From Sphingoaurantiacus capsulatus (GTDB lineage Bacteria > Pseudomonadota > Alphaproteobacteria > Sphingomonadales > Sphingomonadaceae), in assembly GCF_042648405.1 (NCBI RefSeq), contig NZ_JBHRXV010000007.1:1-64000 (forward strand): a stretch of DNA of 64,000 nt, given 5' to 3'. The translations under genes and the position numbers were made by a program. This document shows, one piece after another, positions 7,039 to 15,476 of this stretch. How positions within the stretch are numbered: the stretch's first letter is position 1; each line of letters begins with the position of its first letter. The notes under the pieces are model-generated. The model saw nothing but the letters and a program-made list of their open reading frames with translations, made no database searches and had not been told where the DNA came from.

Positions 7039-8445
7039 TTAGTCCCCGGTCTGGATGCGTTCGACGAGTTGCTTCACCGTCGGCACGAACCCGTTCGAAT
7101 AAAAGGGGTCCTCGCCGAAGCGGTAGGCCGCGTGCCCCGCGAACATCAGATTATGCTCGGGGTCGCCGCCGTGGGCGATGTCCTGCAGCGTCTTCTGGAT
7201 GCAGAAGCTTCGCGGGTCGGCGAGGCGGCCGGTCGAGTTGGTCTCGTTGTCGGCCCAGGCGGAGAACTGGCACTGGCTGAGGCAGCCCATGCAGTCGGCC
7301 TGGTCCTTACGAACCACCTTCACCTCGTCGGGTGCCTCGAACACCAAGGTGTTGTCGGGGGTCTTCAGCGCCTGGGTATAGCCATAGCCGTCCCATTCGC
7401 GGGCGCGCAGCAGGTCGTCGCGGGTGACGTAATATTTCTTGCCGCGGCCAACGCCGACATCGAGCAGGAACTGGTGGTCGCCCGCCGCCTCGGTCGAAAA
7501 GGCGATCTGCCGCTCCGACCGCGCTTCGAGCCCACGCAGATAGGTGTTGCGCACCGCCGACGAATAGAAGCCGGTCGGCGAGAATTGATGCAGCAGGATG
7601 TCGCCCTTCTTCAGCGTCATCAGCTTTTGCTTCCAAACGTCGGGGATCGGGCTTTCCTGCGTCAGCAGCGGCCGGGTGCCGAACTGAAAGGCGATGGCGC
7701 CGAGTTCGGGGTTGCCGATCCAGTCCTCCCACTCGCGCAGGAACCAGACGCCGCCCGCCATGATGATCGGCACATCGTCCGAAATGCCGACCTCGCGCAT
7801 CGTCGCACGCAGGTCGCGGACGCGCGGATAGGGATCCTGCGGGGCACGCGGGTCCTCGGCGTTCGACAGGCCGTTGTGGCCGCCGGCGAGCCAGGGATCC
7901 TCATAGACCACCGCGCCGAGCCACTCCGCCGCCTTCGAATAGGCGCGCTTCCACAGCGCGCGGAAAGCGCGGGCGGACGAGATGATCGGGTAATAGTGCA
8001 CGCCGTGGTGTGCGGCGATCTCGGACAGCTTGTAGGGCATGCCGGCGCCGCAGGTGACGCCGTTGATCAGGCCCTTGGCGCGTTCGAGCACGCCCTGCAG
8101 CACGCGCTGCGCACCGCCCATTTCCCAGAGAACGTTGATGTTGATGGCGCCGCGGCCCGACGCGATATCGTAGGCGCGCTTCACCTGGTCGACGGCACCG
8201 GCGATGGCATAGTCGACCAGCTCCTCGTGGCGTTCGCGGCGGGTCAGCGCGCGGTACACCTGCGGGATGATCTTGCCTTCGGCATCGAAGCTGTCGGCGT
8301 TCACCGCCGAGACGGTGCCGATGCCACCCGCGGCGGCCCAGGCGCCCGACGAATGATGGTTGGTCGCCGCAACACCCTTGCCGCCCTCGACGAGCGGCAA
8401 TACTTCGCGCCCGCCCATGAGGATCGGATTGATACCCTTGAACAT
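7039..8445 (-). CDS. Nitronate monooxygenase-family flavin oxidoreductase with C-terminal cysteine cluster
   Basis: 468-residue FMN TIM-barrel protein of the nitronate monooxygenase/2-nitropropane dioxygenase family, which oxidises alkyl nitronates or related compounds. Family features: a Gly-rich GGIGTVSAV segment, the GVTCGAG stretch, and IIMAGGVW with AFQFGTRPL, typical of flavin phosphate binding. It is longer than ordinary members (about 320-360). The extra C-terminal part carries Cys385, Cys388 and Cys392 (CMGCLSQC) and Cys415 (RSFC), which could hold an iron-sulfur cluster. Substrate is unknown. The stop codon is 3 bp from the palindromic element. Confidence 0.85.
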   Translation of the reverse strand: MFKGINPILMGGREVLPLVEGGKGVAATNHHSSGAWAAAGGIGTVSAVNADSFDAEGKIIPQVYRALTRRERHEELVDYAIAGAVDQVKRAYDIASGRGAININVLWEMGGAQRVLQGVLERAKGLINGVTCGAGMPYKLSEIAAHHGVHYYPIISSARAFRALWKRAYSKAAEWLGAVVYEDPWLAGGHNGLSNAEDPRAPQDPYPRVRDLRATMREVGISDDVPIIMAGGVWFLREWEDWIGNPELGAIAFQFGTRPLLTQESPIPDVWKQKLMTLKKGDILLHQFSPTGFYSSAVRNTYLRGLEARSERQIAFSTEAAGDHQFLLDVGVGRGKKYYVTRDDLLRAREWDGYGYTQALKTPDNTLVFEAPDEVKVVRKDQADCMGCLSQCQFSAWADNETNSTGRLADPRSFCIQKTLQDIAHGGDPEHNLMFAGHAAYRFGEDPFYSNGFVPTVKQLVERIQTGD

Positions 8446-8552
8446 AGGTTCCGTTCTCTTGCGGCCGTTGCTGGCGGCCTTCGTGCGCCGTCATATAGGC
8501 GTTCGGAGGGGAAAATGCGCTGGAAAAACGCTCAAGTCGGGCGAACGGCTCC

Positions 8553-9728
8553 CTACACGGCTTGACCCGCCGCCCAGCCGCTCGACCACGCCCATTGGAA
8601 ATTATAGCCGCCGAGCCAGCCGGTGACGTCGACCGCCTCGCCGATGATATGCAGGCCGGGGACTTTGGTGGCTTCGAGCGTCTTCTGGGAGAGGCCGGCG
8701 GTATCGACGCCGCCCGCCGTCACTTCGGCCTTGGCGAAGCCTTCGGTGCCGGTCGGCACGAACGACCAGGCGTTGATGCGCTTGCCGACGGCTTCGAGCG
8801 TGCGATCGGGCAGGTTGGCGATGCCGCCGGTGAGCCCCAGTTCTTCGGCGATGGCCTGCGCCAGGCGGGTGGGCAGCAGTTCGGCGAGCAAGGTCTTCAC
8901 CTCCGCCTTCGGCCGCTCGCGCTTGCGATCCTTGAGGAAGACGAAGGCGTCGGCGTCGGGGGCGAGGTCAATGATGACCGGCTCGCGGTGCCGCCAATAG
9001 GAGGAGACTTGCAGAATCGCCGGGCCGGAGAGGCCGCGATGGGTGAACAGCACCGCTTCGCGGAAACGCCCCGCGCCGGCGCTCACCAGACCCTCGACCG
9101 CGACGCCGGCGAGCGCCCGCGCGGTTTCGAGCGTCTCGGAACCGAGCGTCAGCGGCACCAGTGCCGGACGCGGCTCGACGATCTTCAGCCCGAACTGGCG
9201 CGCGACATCATAGGCGAACCCGGTGGCGCCCATCTTCGGGATCGACGGGCCGCCGGTGGCCAGCACCAGCCGCGGCGCGGTGAAGGTCGCGGCGGCGGTC
9301 TCGACCTGGAAATCGCCGCCGTGGCGGACGCCGCGCACATGCGTCGACAGCCGGATATCGACGCCGCCCGCCGCGCATTCGTCAAGCAGCATCTGCACGA
9401 CATTTTTCGCGGATTCGTCGCAGAACAACTGGCCGAGCGTCTTCTCGTGATAGGCGATGCCATGCTTCTCGACGAGCGCGATGAAGTCATGCTGCGTGTA
9501 GCGCCCGAGCGCCGAGCGTGCGAAATGCGGGTTCGCCGACAGGAAGCGGTCGGCGGTGGTGTTTAGGTTGGTGAAATTGCAGCGGCCGCCGCCCGAGATC
9601 AGAATCTTGGCGCCGGGCTGGTCGAGGTGATCGATCAGCAGCACGCGCCGCCCGCGCTGGCCGGCGGTCAGCGCGCACATCAGGCCGGCGGCGCCGGCGC
9701 CGAGGATGATGACGTCATAGGTGTTCAC
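8553..9728 (-). CDS. NAD(P)/FAD-dependent oxidoreductase, HI0933/YhiN family
   Basis: 391-residue flavoprotein. The N-terminal dinucleotide-binding motif is GAGAAGLMCAL (residues about 10-20), followed by a GGGRCNFTN stretch, ATGGPS in the middle, and a C-terminal GEAVDVTGWLGGYN segment that contacts FAD; all are typical of the HI0933-like family (YhiN). The biochemical role of this family is undefined. Translation appears to begin at a GTG at 9728. The divergent DUF188 gene begins 18 bp away, so the two promoters must overlap each other or the neighbouring coding regions. Confidence 0.9.
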   Translation of the reverse strand: MNTYDVIILGAGAAGLMCALTAGQRGRRVLLIDHLDQPGAKILISGGGRCNFTNLNTTADRFLSANPHFARSALGRYTQHDFIALVEKHGIAYHEKTLGQLFCDESAKNVVQMLLDECAAGGVDIRLSTHVRGVRHGGDFQVETAAATFTAPRLVLATGGPSIPKMGATGFAYDVARQFGLKIVEPRPALVPLTLGSETLETARALAGVAVEGLVSAGAGRFREAVLFTHRGLSGPAILQVSSYWRHREPVIIDLAPDADAFVFLKDRKRERPKAEVKTLLAELLPTRLAQAIAEELGLTGGIANLPDRTLEAVGKRINAWSFVPTGTEGFAKAEVTAGGVDTAGLSQKTLEATKVPGLHIIGEAVDVTGWLGGYNFQWAWSSGWAAGQAV

Positions 9729-9746
9729 GGGCGGAGGCTATCGGGG

Positions 9747-10217
9747 TTGAACGGAGCGATTGCAATTCTGATCGACGGCGACGCCTGCCCGGTGAAGGAG
9801 GAGGCGTACCGTGTCGCCCGCCGCTACGGCGTGCCGGTGAAGGTCGTCGCCAACGCCTACATCAACGTGCCGCGCGAGCCGTTGATCGAGCGGGTGGTGG
9901 TCGATGGGGGCTTCGACGCCGCCGATGACTGGATCGCGGAAAGGTCCGATCCGCTGAGCATCGTCGTCACCGCCGATATCCTGCTCGCCGACCGCGCGCT
10001 GAAGAAGGGCGCCAAGGTGATCGGCCCGACGGGCAAGCCGTTCGACGCCGGATCGATCGGCAACGCCGTCGCGCAGCGCGCGCTGATGGCCGATTTGCGC
10101 GCGATGGGCGAAGTCAGCGGCGGGCCGGCGCCCTTCTCGAAGACCGACCGCTCGCGTTTCCTGTCCGCGCTCGACGAGGCGGTAAACCGGTTGAAGCGGA
10201 TGCATCCCGGCGGCTAG
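9747..10217 (+). CDS. YaiI/YqxD (DUF188) family protein
   Basis: 156-residue protein of the DUF188/UPF0178 family, related to PIN-like folds. The opening ILIDGDACPVKEEAYRVA with its conserved DGDACPV, the VVVDGGFDAADDWI block and SIVVTADILLADRAL are diagnostic. Function is unproven. A TTG at 9747, nine bases after a GGAGG site, is the likely start, because the open frame further upstream overlaps the flavoprotein gene on the other strand. A small secreted-protein gene follows 10 bp downstream. Confidence 0.9.
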   Translation: MNGAIAILIDGDACPVKEEAYRVARRYGVPVKVVANAYINVPREPLIERVVVDGGFDAADDWIAERSDPLSIVVTADILLADRALKKGAKVIGPTGKPFDAGSIGNAVAQRALMADLRAMGEVSGGPAPFSKTDRSRFLSALDEAVNRLKRMHPGG

Positions 10218-10227
10218 GCTGCTGGCC

Positions 10228-10794
10228 ATGCGCAAAACCCTCCTCGCTTCGCTCCTGCTCGGTCTCGCCGCGCCGGCCACCGCCACCCCGCAGGATGATT
10301 TCTTCGCCCGGCTGACCGCGCTCTGCGGCAAGAGCTTCGCCGGCACGGTCGAGACCAACGACCCCGCCGACGCCGACTTTGCCGGCAAGCCGCTGGTCAT
10401 GCAGGTGCGGTCCTGCACCGCCGACACGATCCGCATCCCCTTCCACGTCGGCGACGACCGTTCGCGCACCTGGGTGATCAGCCGTACCAAGGACGGCCTG
10501 CGGCTGAAGCATGATCACCGTCACAAGGATGGCAGCGAAGACAAGCTGACCCAATATGGCGGCGACACCGCTGCCGCCGGCAGCGCTGGCCGCCAGGCCT
10601 ACCCGGTCGACGATTTCTCCAAGAAGATGTTCGTGAGCGAAGGCCGGCAGGTGTCGACCACCAACGTCTGGGCGGTCGAGGTCGAACCCGGCAAGACCTT
10701 CGTCTACGAACTGTCGCGGCCGAACCGCCTGTTCCGCGTGCGCTTCGATCTGACGAAGGTCGTCAACGATCCGCCGCCGCCGTGGGGCAACTGA
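10228..10794 (+). CDS. Secreted protein of unknown function
   Basis: 188 residues with a clear signal peptide (KTLLASLLLGLAAPATA, cleavage near residue 20). The mature part has a cysteine pair (Cys33 and about Cys62), a central LKHDHRHKDGS segment and no transmembrane helix, so a periplasmic location is expected. I recognise no catalytic motif. Proteins with a DHRH-DGS core occur as hypotheticals in Sphingomonadales (recalled, not checked). It is 10 bp downstream of the DUF188 gene and may be cotranscribed with it. Confidence 0.8.
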   Translation: MRKTLLASLLLGLAAPATATPQDDFFARLTALCGKSFAGTVETNDPADADFAGKPLVMQVRSCTADTIRIPFHVGDDRSRTWVISRTKDGLRLKHDHRHKDGSEDKLTQYGGDTAAAGSAGRQAYPVDDFSKKMFVSEGRQVSTTNVWAVEVEPGKTFVYELSRPNRLFRVRFDLTKVVNDPPPPWGN

Positions 10795-10801
10795 TCGATA
10801 A

Positions 10802-10827
10802 CCTTATGTTCGGTACCTGACATAAGG
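10802..10827. promoter_or_regulatory. 26-bp operator-like palindrome
   Basis: Inverted repeat ccttatgt (10802-10809) and acataagg (10820-10827) around a tcGGTACCtg centre, symmetric except for two positions per half. It begins 8 bp after the preceding stop codon and ends 39 bp before a 51-codon reading frame. The size and dyad are typical of TetR- or MarR-like operators. No cognate regulator is adjacent. Confidence 0.5.
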
Positions 10828-10866
10828 GTTGACGCTGGACGCCCCACCCCGCAAGCCGCGCCCGTA

Positions 10867-11022
10867 ATGAAACGTAGCGCGGGCGACATCGACAAGCTGA
10901 TCGTGGAGTGGGAGAGCCTGCGCGCCGAATATGCGTCGCGCGGCTCCACCGGTATCGTCGATTTCATCAGTGCCGAACTGCGCAAGCTTCGCCTCGAACG
11001 CGCCGAACTCGACGGCGACTGA
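10867..11022 (+). CDS. Small protein, 51 residues
   Basis: Short frame from ATG at 10867 to TGA at 11020-11022, encoding a 51-residue charged helical protein (MKRSAGDIDKL start, C-terminal KLRLERAELDGD). It is rich in Glu/Arg/Leu and probably a single amphipathic helix pair. The third-position GC preference matches neighbouring genes, which supports coding. A TAA in another frame overlaps its ATG (TAATG). Family unknown. It follows the palindrome at 10802-10827 and precedes a small membrane protein, with which it may form an operon. Confidence 0.55.
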   Translation: MKRSAGDIDKLIVEWESLRAEYASRGSTGIVDFISAELRKLRLERAELDGD

Positions 11023-11076
11023 GGTTTGGCGGCGGCGCACATCTCCGGTAGCTTCGCCGCGACGGAGATGCGCGCG

Positions 11077-11331
11077 ATGGACACCAAGCCTTTCGGGACG
11101 CTACGGCACAGATCCTTTCCCTATTTCCTGCTGCGCGCCGGGCTGGTTCTCGCGGCGGCGCTGCTGTCCGTTGCGCTGAGGCTGCTGCTTCCACGGCCCT
11201 TCACGGGCGGCGGCTTCTGGTCCGACTTCGGGCAGGGCGCGCTGGTGACGATCACCCTCGTGCCCCTCGTGCTCGCGGCGATCTATGGCGGCCGGCTGAT
11301 CCGGCGCGGATGGACGGTCCTGCCGCGCTAG
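11077..11331 (+). CDS. Small two-helix membrane protein
   Basis: From ATG at 11077 (GGAG nine bases upstream) the product is 84 residues, beginning MDTKPFG. It has two hydrophobic segments (around FLLRAGLVLAAALLSVA and ALVTITLVPLVLAAIYG) and a basic C-terminal tail. Longer versions could start at 11026 (TTG) or 11068 (ATG). No family is recognised. Its TAG stop shares the CTAG tetranucleotide with the convergent membrane-protein gene at 11328. Confidence 0.55.
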   Translation: MDTKPFGTLRHRSFPYFLLRAGLVLAAALLSVALRLLLPRPFTGGGFWSDFGQGALVTITLVPLVLAAIYGGRLIRRGWTVLPR

Positions 11332-11582
11332 CTCGCTTTCTTGCGCGCTCCGAACAGGCTGAAGCGGCTGCGCAGCCGCTGGATGGCGGTGACGCCGACG
11401 ATGGCGGCGCCGACCCACAAACCGATCTCGGTAGCGACGGCGACGACCGCCATCGCGATCGTCCACTGCGTCAGGTTCGGATCGAACAGCAGGTAGAAGA
11501 GCAGGGTGCCGATCCAGACGGCGAGGACGGCGGCGAGCGTGGCGACGCCGACGAGGCGTTTGCGCTTCAGGGTGAGCATCAT
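11328..11582 (-). CDS. Small two-helix membrane protein
   Basis: 84 residues starting MMLTLKRK, with a basic N-terminus, two strong membrane segments (about residues 10-33 and 40-66) and a basic C-terminal tail ending GARKKAS. Both tails are probably cytoplasmic. The start at 11582 lies 14 bp after the stop of the amidohydrolase gene, so the two are likely cotranscribed. Function unknown. The 3' end overlaps the convergent membrane-protein gene by 3 bp. Confidence 0.65.
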   Translation of the reverse strand: MMLTLKRKRLVGVATLAAVLAVWIGTLLFYLLFDPNLTQWTIAMAVVAVATEIGLWVGAAIVGVTAIQRLRSRFSLFGARKKAS

Positions 11583-11596
11583 GACGGCAGGTCCTT

Positions 11597-13006
11597 TCAC
11601 TTGCCGGCGCGCAGCCGCTCGGGCGCGAGCCGCGTGCCGTTGTTGACCACCGCGCGCACGTCGGCGACGCGGTCGAGATCGGGGCGGGGATCGGCGGCGA
11701 TGAACAGGATGTCGGCCTCGAGCCCGGGGCGCAGCGCGCCGGTGCGGTCGCCGACGCCGATCAGCCGGGCGGCGTCCGACGTCGCCATGCGCAGCACCGC
11801 CCAGGCCGGAATGCCCGCCTGCTGGTGCAGCGCCATCTCGCGCGAGACGCTGAGCCCTGGCGCGATCCACGGATTGGCCTGGTCGGTGCCGATGCTCATC
11901 GGCACGCCGGCCTCGTACATGCGGCGGGTAAGATCGAGGACGCGCGGCCACACCGCCTTGGCGCGGGCATAGTCCGCCGGCTTCCAGCCCATGTCGAAGC
12001 GGAAGCGGCGCCAGCTCGCGACCATCGCGGGATGGTCGTACCTGATGTCGCGCTCGAAAAGCGTGGGGTCGTCGCCCCAGAAGGCCGGCTGAAAGGCGAC
12101 CAGCGTCGCGTCGACATGCACCTTGCGCGCGGCGAGCGTGGCGATCAGCCGGCGAACCTCGGGACCGTCGAGATCGGCGGCCTCATACCATTCGAAGAAT
12201 TCATAGGTGCCGGGCCGGTGATCCTTGCGCCACGCCTCGCGCGTGGCGGCGGGCAGCAGGTCGGCGCTGACCGGCATCATGTGGACGAAGCTGTTGACGC
12301 CCAGCTCGGCGGCGCGCTGCCAACTGACGGAAGACAGGTGCGCGACGGTGCGCAGCCCGTGCGCGTCGGCGGCCTTCACCGCGTCGGCGATGTCGGCCTC
12401 GGTCAGCCCCGAATAGAGCTTCACATAGGAGGCGCCCGCCTTGGCCTGCTCGGCGACGATCGCCGCCGGGCCGCGATCGGGCGACACCAGGGTCACGAGG
12501 TTTTCGAAGCCGAAGGGGCCGCGGTCGATGATCTCCGCGGCGTAGATCATTTCCGGCCCGGCGAGGCGGCCGGCCTTCACGTCGCGCGCATAGGCGACAT
12601 TCTCGCGCGTGCCGCCGCCGGGGTTGCGGATGGTGGTCACGCCGAAGGACAGCAGCATCCGGGCGTTGTGCGCGGTGATGTCGTCGCTCGGCAGCGTGCG
12701 CAGCTTCGGCACCCCCTTGTCGACCGAGATGTCGACCGGGCCGAGCGTGACATGCGCATGCGTGTCGATCAGGCCGGGCAGCGCATAGAGGCCGGTGAAG
12801 TCGTGGCGGCGCGCGCCCTTCGCGGCGGGCTTGCCGCGCCCGGTCGCGACGATGCGGCCATCCTCCACGAGGATGTAGCTTTTTGGCGTAACCGTTTCGC
12901 GCTCGGGATCGACGAGCGTGACGCCGAAGTAGAGGTCGCGCTCGGCGGCGATGGTGGGGGTGGCCGCGACGGCGGAGAGCAGCAGGACGGGCAAAAGCAA
13001 ACGCAT
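11597..13006 (-). CDS. Secreted amidohydrolase-family enzyme
   Basis: 469-residue metal-dependent hydrolase. A signal peptide (LLLPVLLLSAVAATPTIAA) is followed by the amidohydrolase entry ALPGLIDTHAHV (metal-binding HAH near residue 85), a lysine in SYVKLYSG, a histidine in RTVAHLSS and an acidic SIGTDQANPW near residue 385. The set matches periplasmic imidazolonepropionase/prolidase-like enzymes that cut cyclic amides or dipeptides; the exact substrate cannot be given. A small membrane protein follows 14 bp downstream. It is divergent from the M19 dipeptidase gene. Confidence 0.9.
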   Translation of the reverse strand: MRLLLPVLLLSAVAATPTIAAERDLYFGVTLVDPERETVTPKSYILVEDGRIVATGRGKPAAKGARRHDFTGLYALPGLIDTHAHVTLGPVDISVDKGVPKLRTLPSDDITAHNARMLLSFGVTTIRNPGGGTRENVAYARDVKAGRLAGPEMIYAAEIIDRGPFGFENLVTLVSPDRGPAAIVAEQAKAGASYVKLYSGLTEADIADAVKAADAHGLRTVAHLSSVSWQRAAELGVNSFVHMMPVSADLLPAATREAWRKDHRPGTYEFFEWYEAADLDGPEVRRLIATLAARKVHVDATLVAFQPAFWGDDPTLFERDIRYDHPAMVASWRRFRFDMGWKPADYARAKAVWPRVLDLTRRMYEAGVPMSIGTDQANPWIAPGLSVSREMALHQQAGIPAWAVLRMATSDAARLIGVGDRTGALRPGLEADILFIAADPRPDLDRVADVRAVVNNGTRLAPERLRAGK

Positions 13007-13162
13007 CGAAACCTCGTTGAAGCGCGTATCGAACGGCCCTTCAGTCGAGGCGGCGGGAGTGGCGCTTACAGGCGTCGGCAGAAAAAGATTCTGTAAGAAA
13101 TCTCAGTTTGCGTGCGACGCCGCTTCCGCCGAGGCTGGACTCAGAACATCGGGGAGAGGCGG

Positions 13163-14323
13163 ATGCGGATCGCCAGGATCATAGGCGTCGTCATGGTGCT
13201 GGCGCTGGCCGGCTTTTTCCTTTTCGCGCCGGGGATCGTCGAAGGCGGGATGAACAGGATCGCGCCGACCAAGGCGACGGCCAGTCCCGAGGCGATCGCG
13301 CTGCACCGGACCTTGCAGGTCGCCGACCTCCATTCGGATACGCTGATGTGGCAGCGCGATCTGCTCGACCGTGCCGACCGCGGGCACGTCGATCTGCCGC
13401 GGCTCGAGGAAGGGCATGTCGCGCTGCAGGTCTTCTCCTCGGTGTCGAAGACGCCGAAGGGCCAGAACTACGACGCCAACGGCGCCGACAGCGACAACAT
13501 CACCCTGCTGACCGTCGCGCAGTTGCAGCCGGTGCGCACTTGGACCTCGCTGGTCGAACGGTCGCTGTGGCATGCCGAGAAGCTCGCGCGCGCCGCCGAG
13601 GCGTCGGACGGGCGGCTGCGCTTCGTCAAAAGCTCCGCCGACCTGTCGCGGCTGCTCGCCGACCGCGCGGCGGGGCGGCCGGTGACCGGGGCGCTGTTCT
13701 CGGTCGAAGGGTTGCAGAACCTCGAAGGCAGGATGGCCAATCTCGACCGGCTCGATGCCGCCGGGCTGCGGATGGCCGGGCTCACGCATTTCTTCGACAA
13801 TGAGGTCGCCGGCTCGATGCACGGGCTGAAGAAGGGCGGGCTGACGCCGTTCGGGCGGCAGGTGGTCGCCGAGCTCGAACGGCGGCGCATCGTCATCGAT
13901 ATCGCGCATGCCAGCCACCAGACCGTTGCCGAGGTGCTGGCGATGGCAACACGGCCGGTCGTCTCCTCGCATGGCGGGGTGCAGGCGACCTGCAAGGTCA
14001 ACCGCAACCTCAGCGACGACGAGATTCGCGGCGTCGCGAAGACCGGTGGCGTCATCGGCATCGGCTACTGGGACGCCGCCGTCTGCGGCACCGAGCCGGC
14101 GAACGTCGCCGCCGCCATCGCGCATGTCCGCGACCTTGTCGGCATCGATCACGTCGGGCTCGGCTCGGACTATGACGGGGCGACGACGGTGGGCTTCGAT
14201 ACAGCGAAGCTGGCGCTGGTGACTCAGGCGCTGCTCGACCGAGGATTCACTCGCGACGAGATCGCCAAGGTGATGGGCGGCAATCTGCTGCGCCTCCTGG
14301 GGGAAAATCTGGCGCCGCGCTAA
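13163..14323 (+). CDS. Membrane-anchored dipeptidase, peptidase family M19
   Basis: 386 residues from ATG at 13163 (GGGGAGAGG just upstream). An N-terminal membrane anchor (residues 4-23) leads to a renal-dipeptidase-type domain: zinc ligands in DLHSDTLMWQRD, Glu in LFSVEGLQN, His in DIAHASHQT and SSHGGV, substrate contact RNLSDDEIRG and GLGSDYDGA near the C-terminus. The family hydrolyses dipeptides, including D-amino-acid or dehydro forms. Facing the secreted amidohydrolase, it may take part in periplasmic peptide scavenging (inference). An upstream in-frame ATG at 13112 has no ribosome site and spoils the anchor. Confidence 0.92.
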   Translation: MRIARIIGVVMVLALAGFFLFAPGIVEGGMNRIAPTKATASPEAIALHRTLQVADLHSDTLMWQRDLLDRADRGHVDLPRLEEGHVALQVFSSVSKTPKGQNYDANGADSDNITLLTVAQLQPVRTWTSLVERSLWHAEKLARAAEASDGRLRFVKSSADLSRLLADRAAGRPVTGALFSVEGLQNLEGRMANLDRLDAAGLRMAGLTHFFDNEVAGSMHGLKKGGLTPFGRQVVAELERRRIVIDIAHASHQTVAEVLAMATRPVVSSHGGVQATCKVNRNLSDDEIRGVAKTGGVIGIGYWDAAVCGTEPANVAAAIAHVRDLVGIDHVGLGSDYDGATTVGFDTAKLALVTQALLDRGFTRDEIAKVMGGNLLRLLGENLAPR

Positions 14324-14364
14324 ATATTGTAAGCAGCGCGTGTCCACCCCAGACTAACCGGGCG

Positions 14365-14847
14365 ATGCGCGCGCTCGAACGGATCATCGCCGACTATGGC
14401 CCGGGGCTGGCGCGCGTCGCCGCCTCCTATGAGGCCGACCGCGCGCTGCAGGAGGATCTGACGCAGGACATCCTGCTCGCCGTCCACCGCGCGCTGCCGA
14501 CCCTGCGCGACGAGGCCAGCCTCGCGCCCTTCGTGTTCCGCATCGCGCACAACCGCGGCGTCACCCATGTGATGCGGCAGGTGAGCCGCCGCCCGCCGGC
14601 GGCGGGCGTCGCCGATGACGCCGACCCAGCGACACCAGAGGATGTGCTGCTCGCCGACGAGCGGTCGCGGCGGCTGACCGCGGCGGTGCGGCGGCTGCCG
14701 CTGCCCTACCGGCAGGTGATGACCCTGCTGCTCGAAGATCTGAGCCATGCCGAGATCGCCGAGGCGCTCGGCCTCACCCGCACCAATGTCGGCGTCCGCA
14801 TCAACCGGGCGAAGACGCAACTGAAGGCGCTGCTCGATGAGCGATGA
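14365..14847 (+). CDS. ECF-type RNA polymerase sigma factor
   Basis: 160-residue sigma70-family factor. Region 2 is seen in LTQDILLAVHRALPTLRDEASLAPFVFRIAHNRGVTH, and region 4 in LPLPYRQVMTLLLEDLSHAEIAEALGLTRTNVGVRINRAK with its helix-turn-helix. The linker of about 30 residues is typical of ECF factors. It overlaps the following membrane-protein gene by 11 bp, so that protein is a candidate anti-sigma or sensor. Target promoters are unknown. Confidence 0.9.
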   Translation: MRALERIIADYGPGLARVAASYEADRALQEDLTQDILLAVHRALPTLRDEASLAPFVFRIAHNRGVTHVMRQVSRRPPAAGVADDADPATPEDVLLADERSRRLTAAVRRLPLPYRQVMTLLLEDLSHAEIAEALGLTRTNVGVRINRAKTQLKALLDER

Positions 14848-15415
14848 TCCCTTTCTCGACGAGCTGCGCGCCGAATGGCGGCGGCACCCGGTCGATCCGG
14901 CGCGGCTGCAGCGGCAGGCGGCGCGGCGACGGCTGCGCGGGCAGCTGGGGCTGGTGGCGGGCGCCGTCGGCATCCTCGGCTATCTCGTCATCGCCATCCT
15001 GTTCTCGCGCGAAGCGCTCACCGGAGGACCGCCGGTGTTCGGGCTCGCCGCCATCGCCTTCACCGTGGGCGTGCCGCCGCTGATCAGCGAGTTCGTCTAC
15101 GCGTGGCGCGATGCCCGCACCGAGCCGGAGCAGAGCCCCGAAGGCCTGCTCGACCTCGCGCGCCGGCGCATCGCCGCCGCGCGCCACGCGCTGTGGGGCT
15201 TCCGTGTCGCGGCGATCATTCTCGCCGGCACCGTCGCCGGGCTGCTGCTGCTGTTCGCGATCGGCCGTGCGAGTGCCGCCGAGACGTGGCGGCTCGGCCT
15301 CTGCTGGAGCCTGACCGCGCTCGGCTGCTGGCTCTGGCAGATGCGGCGCGGCCAGCGGCTCGCCACCGAGGCGGAGCAGTGCGAGCGGCTGCTCGCCGAG
15401 TATCGGGCTGCCTGA
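14837..15415 (+). CDS. Membrane protein, possible anti-sigma partner
   Basis: 192 residues. A soluble, Arg/Glu-rich N-terminus of about 35 residues (MSDDPFLDELRAEWRR) is followed by four predicted membrane helices (about 37-57, 65-86, 118-140, 148-163) and a cytoplasmic C-terminal helix. The soluble domain before membrane helices and the 11-bp overlap with an ECF sigma gene are the arrangement of anti-sigma factors, but I see no HXXXCXXC zinc motif. Function is inferred from context only. Confidence 0.75.
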   Translation: MSDDPFLDELRAEWRRHPVDPARLQRQAARRRLRGQLGLVAGAVGILGYLVIAILFSREALTGGPPVFGLAAIAFTVGVPPLISEFVYAWRDARTEPEQSPEGLLDLARRRIAAARHALWGFRVAAIILAGTVAGLLLLFAIGRASAAETWRLGLCWSLTALGCWLWQMRRGQRLATEAEQCERLLAEYRAA

Positions 15416-15476
15416 AACGACAACGGGCGGCGCTTCCCGAGGAAGCACCGCCCGCATTCGTCAGCCTGGTGGCTGC

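Noticed and set aside
10829..10867. 12-codon leader peptide from TTG ending in TAATG before the 51-codon gene
   Set aside because: The TTG has no ribosome site and the peptide no regulatory codon run; too short to support.
11328..11951. Longer minus-strand frame reading into the amidohydrolase gene
   Set aside because: Its N-terminal part is an arginine-rich shadow of the amidohydrolase gene; only the last 84 codons, from 11582, look real.
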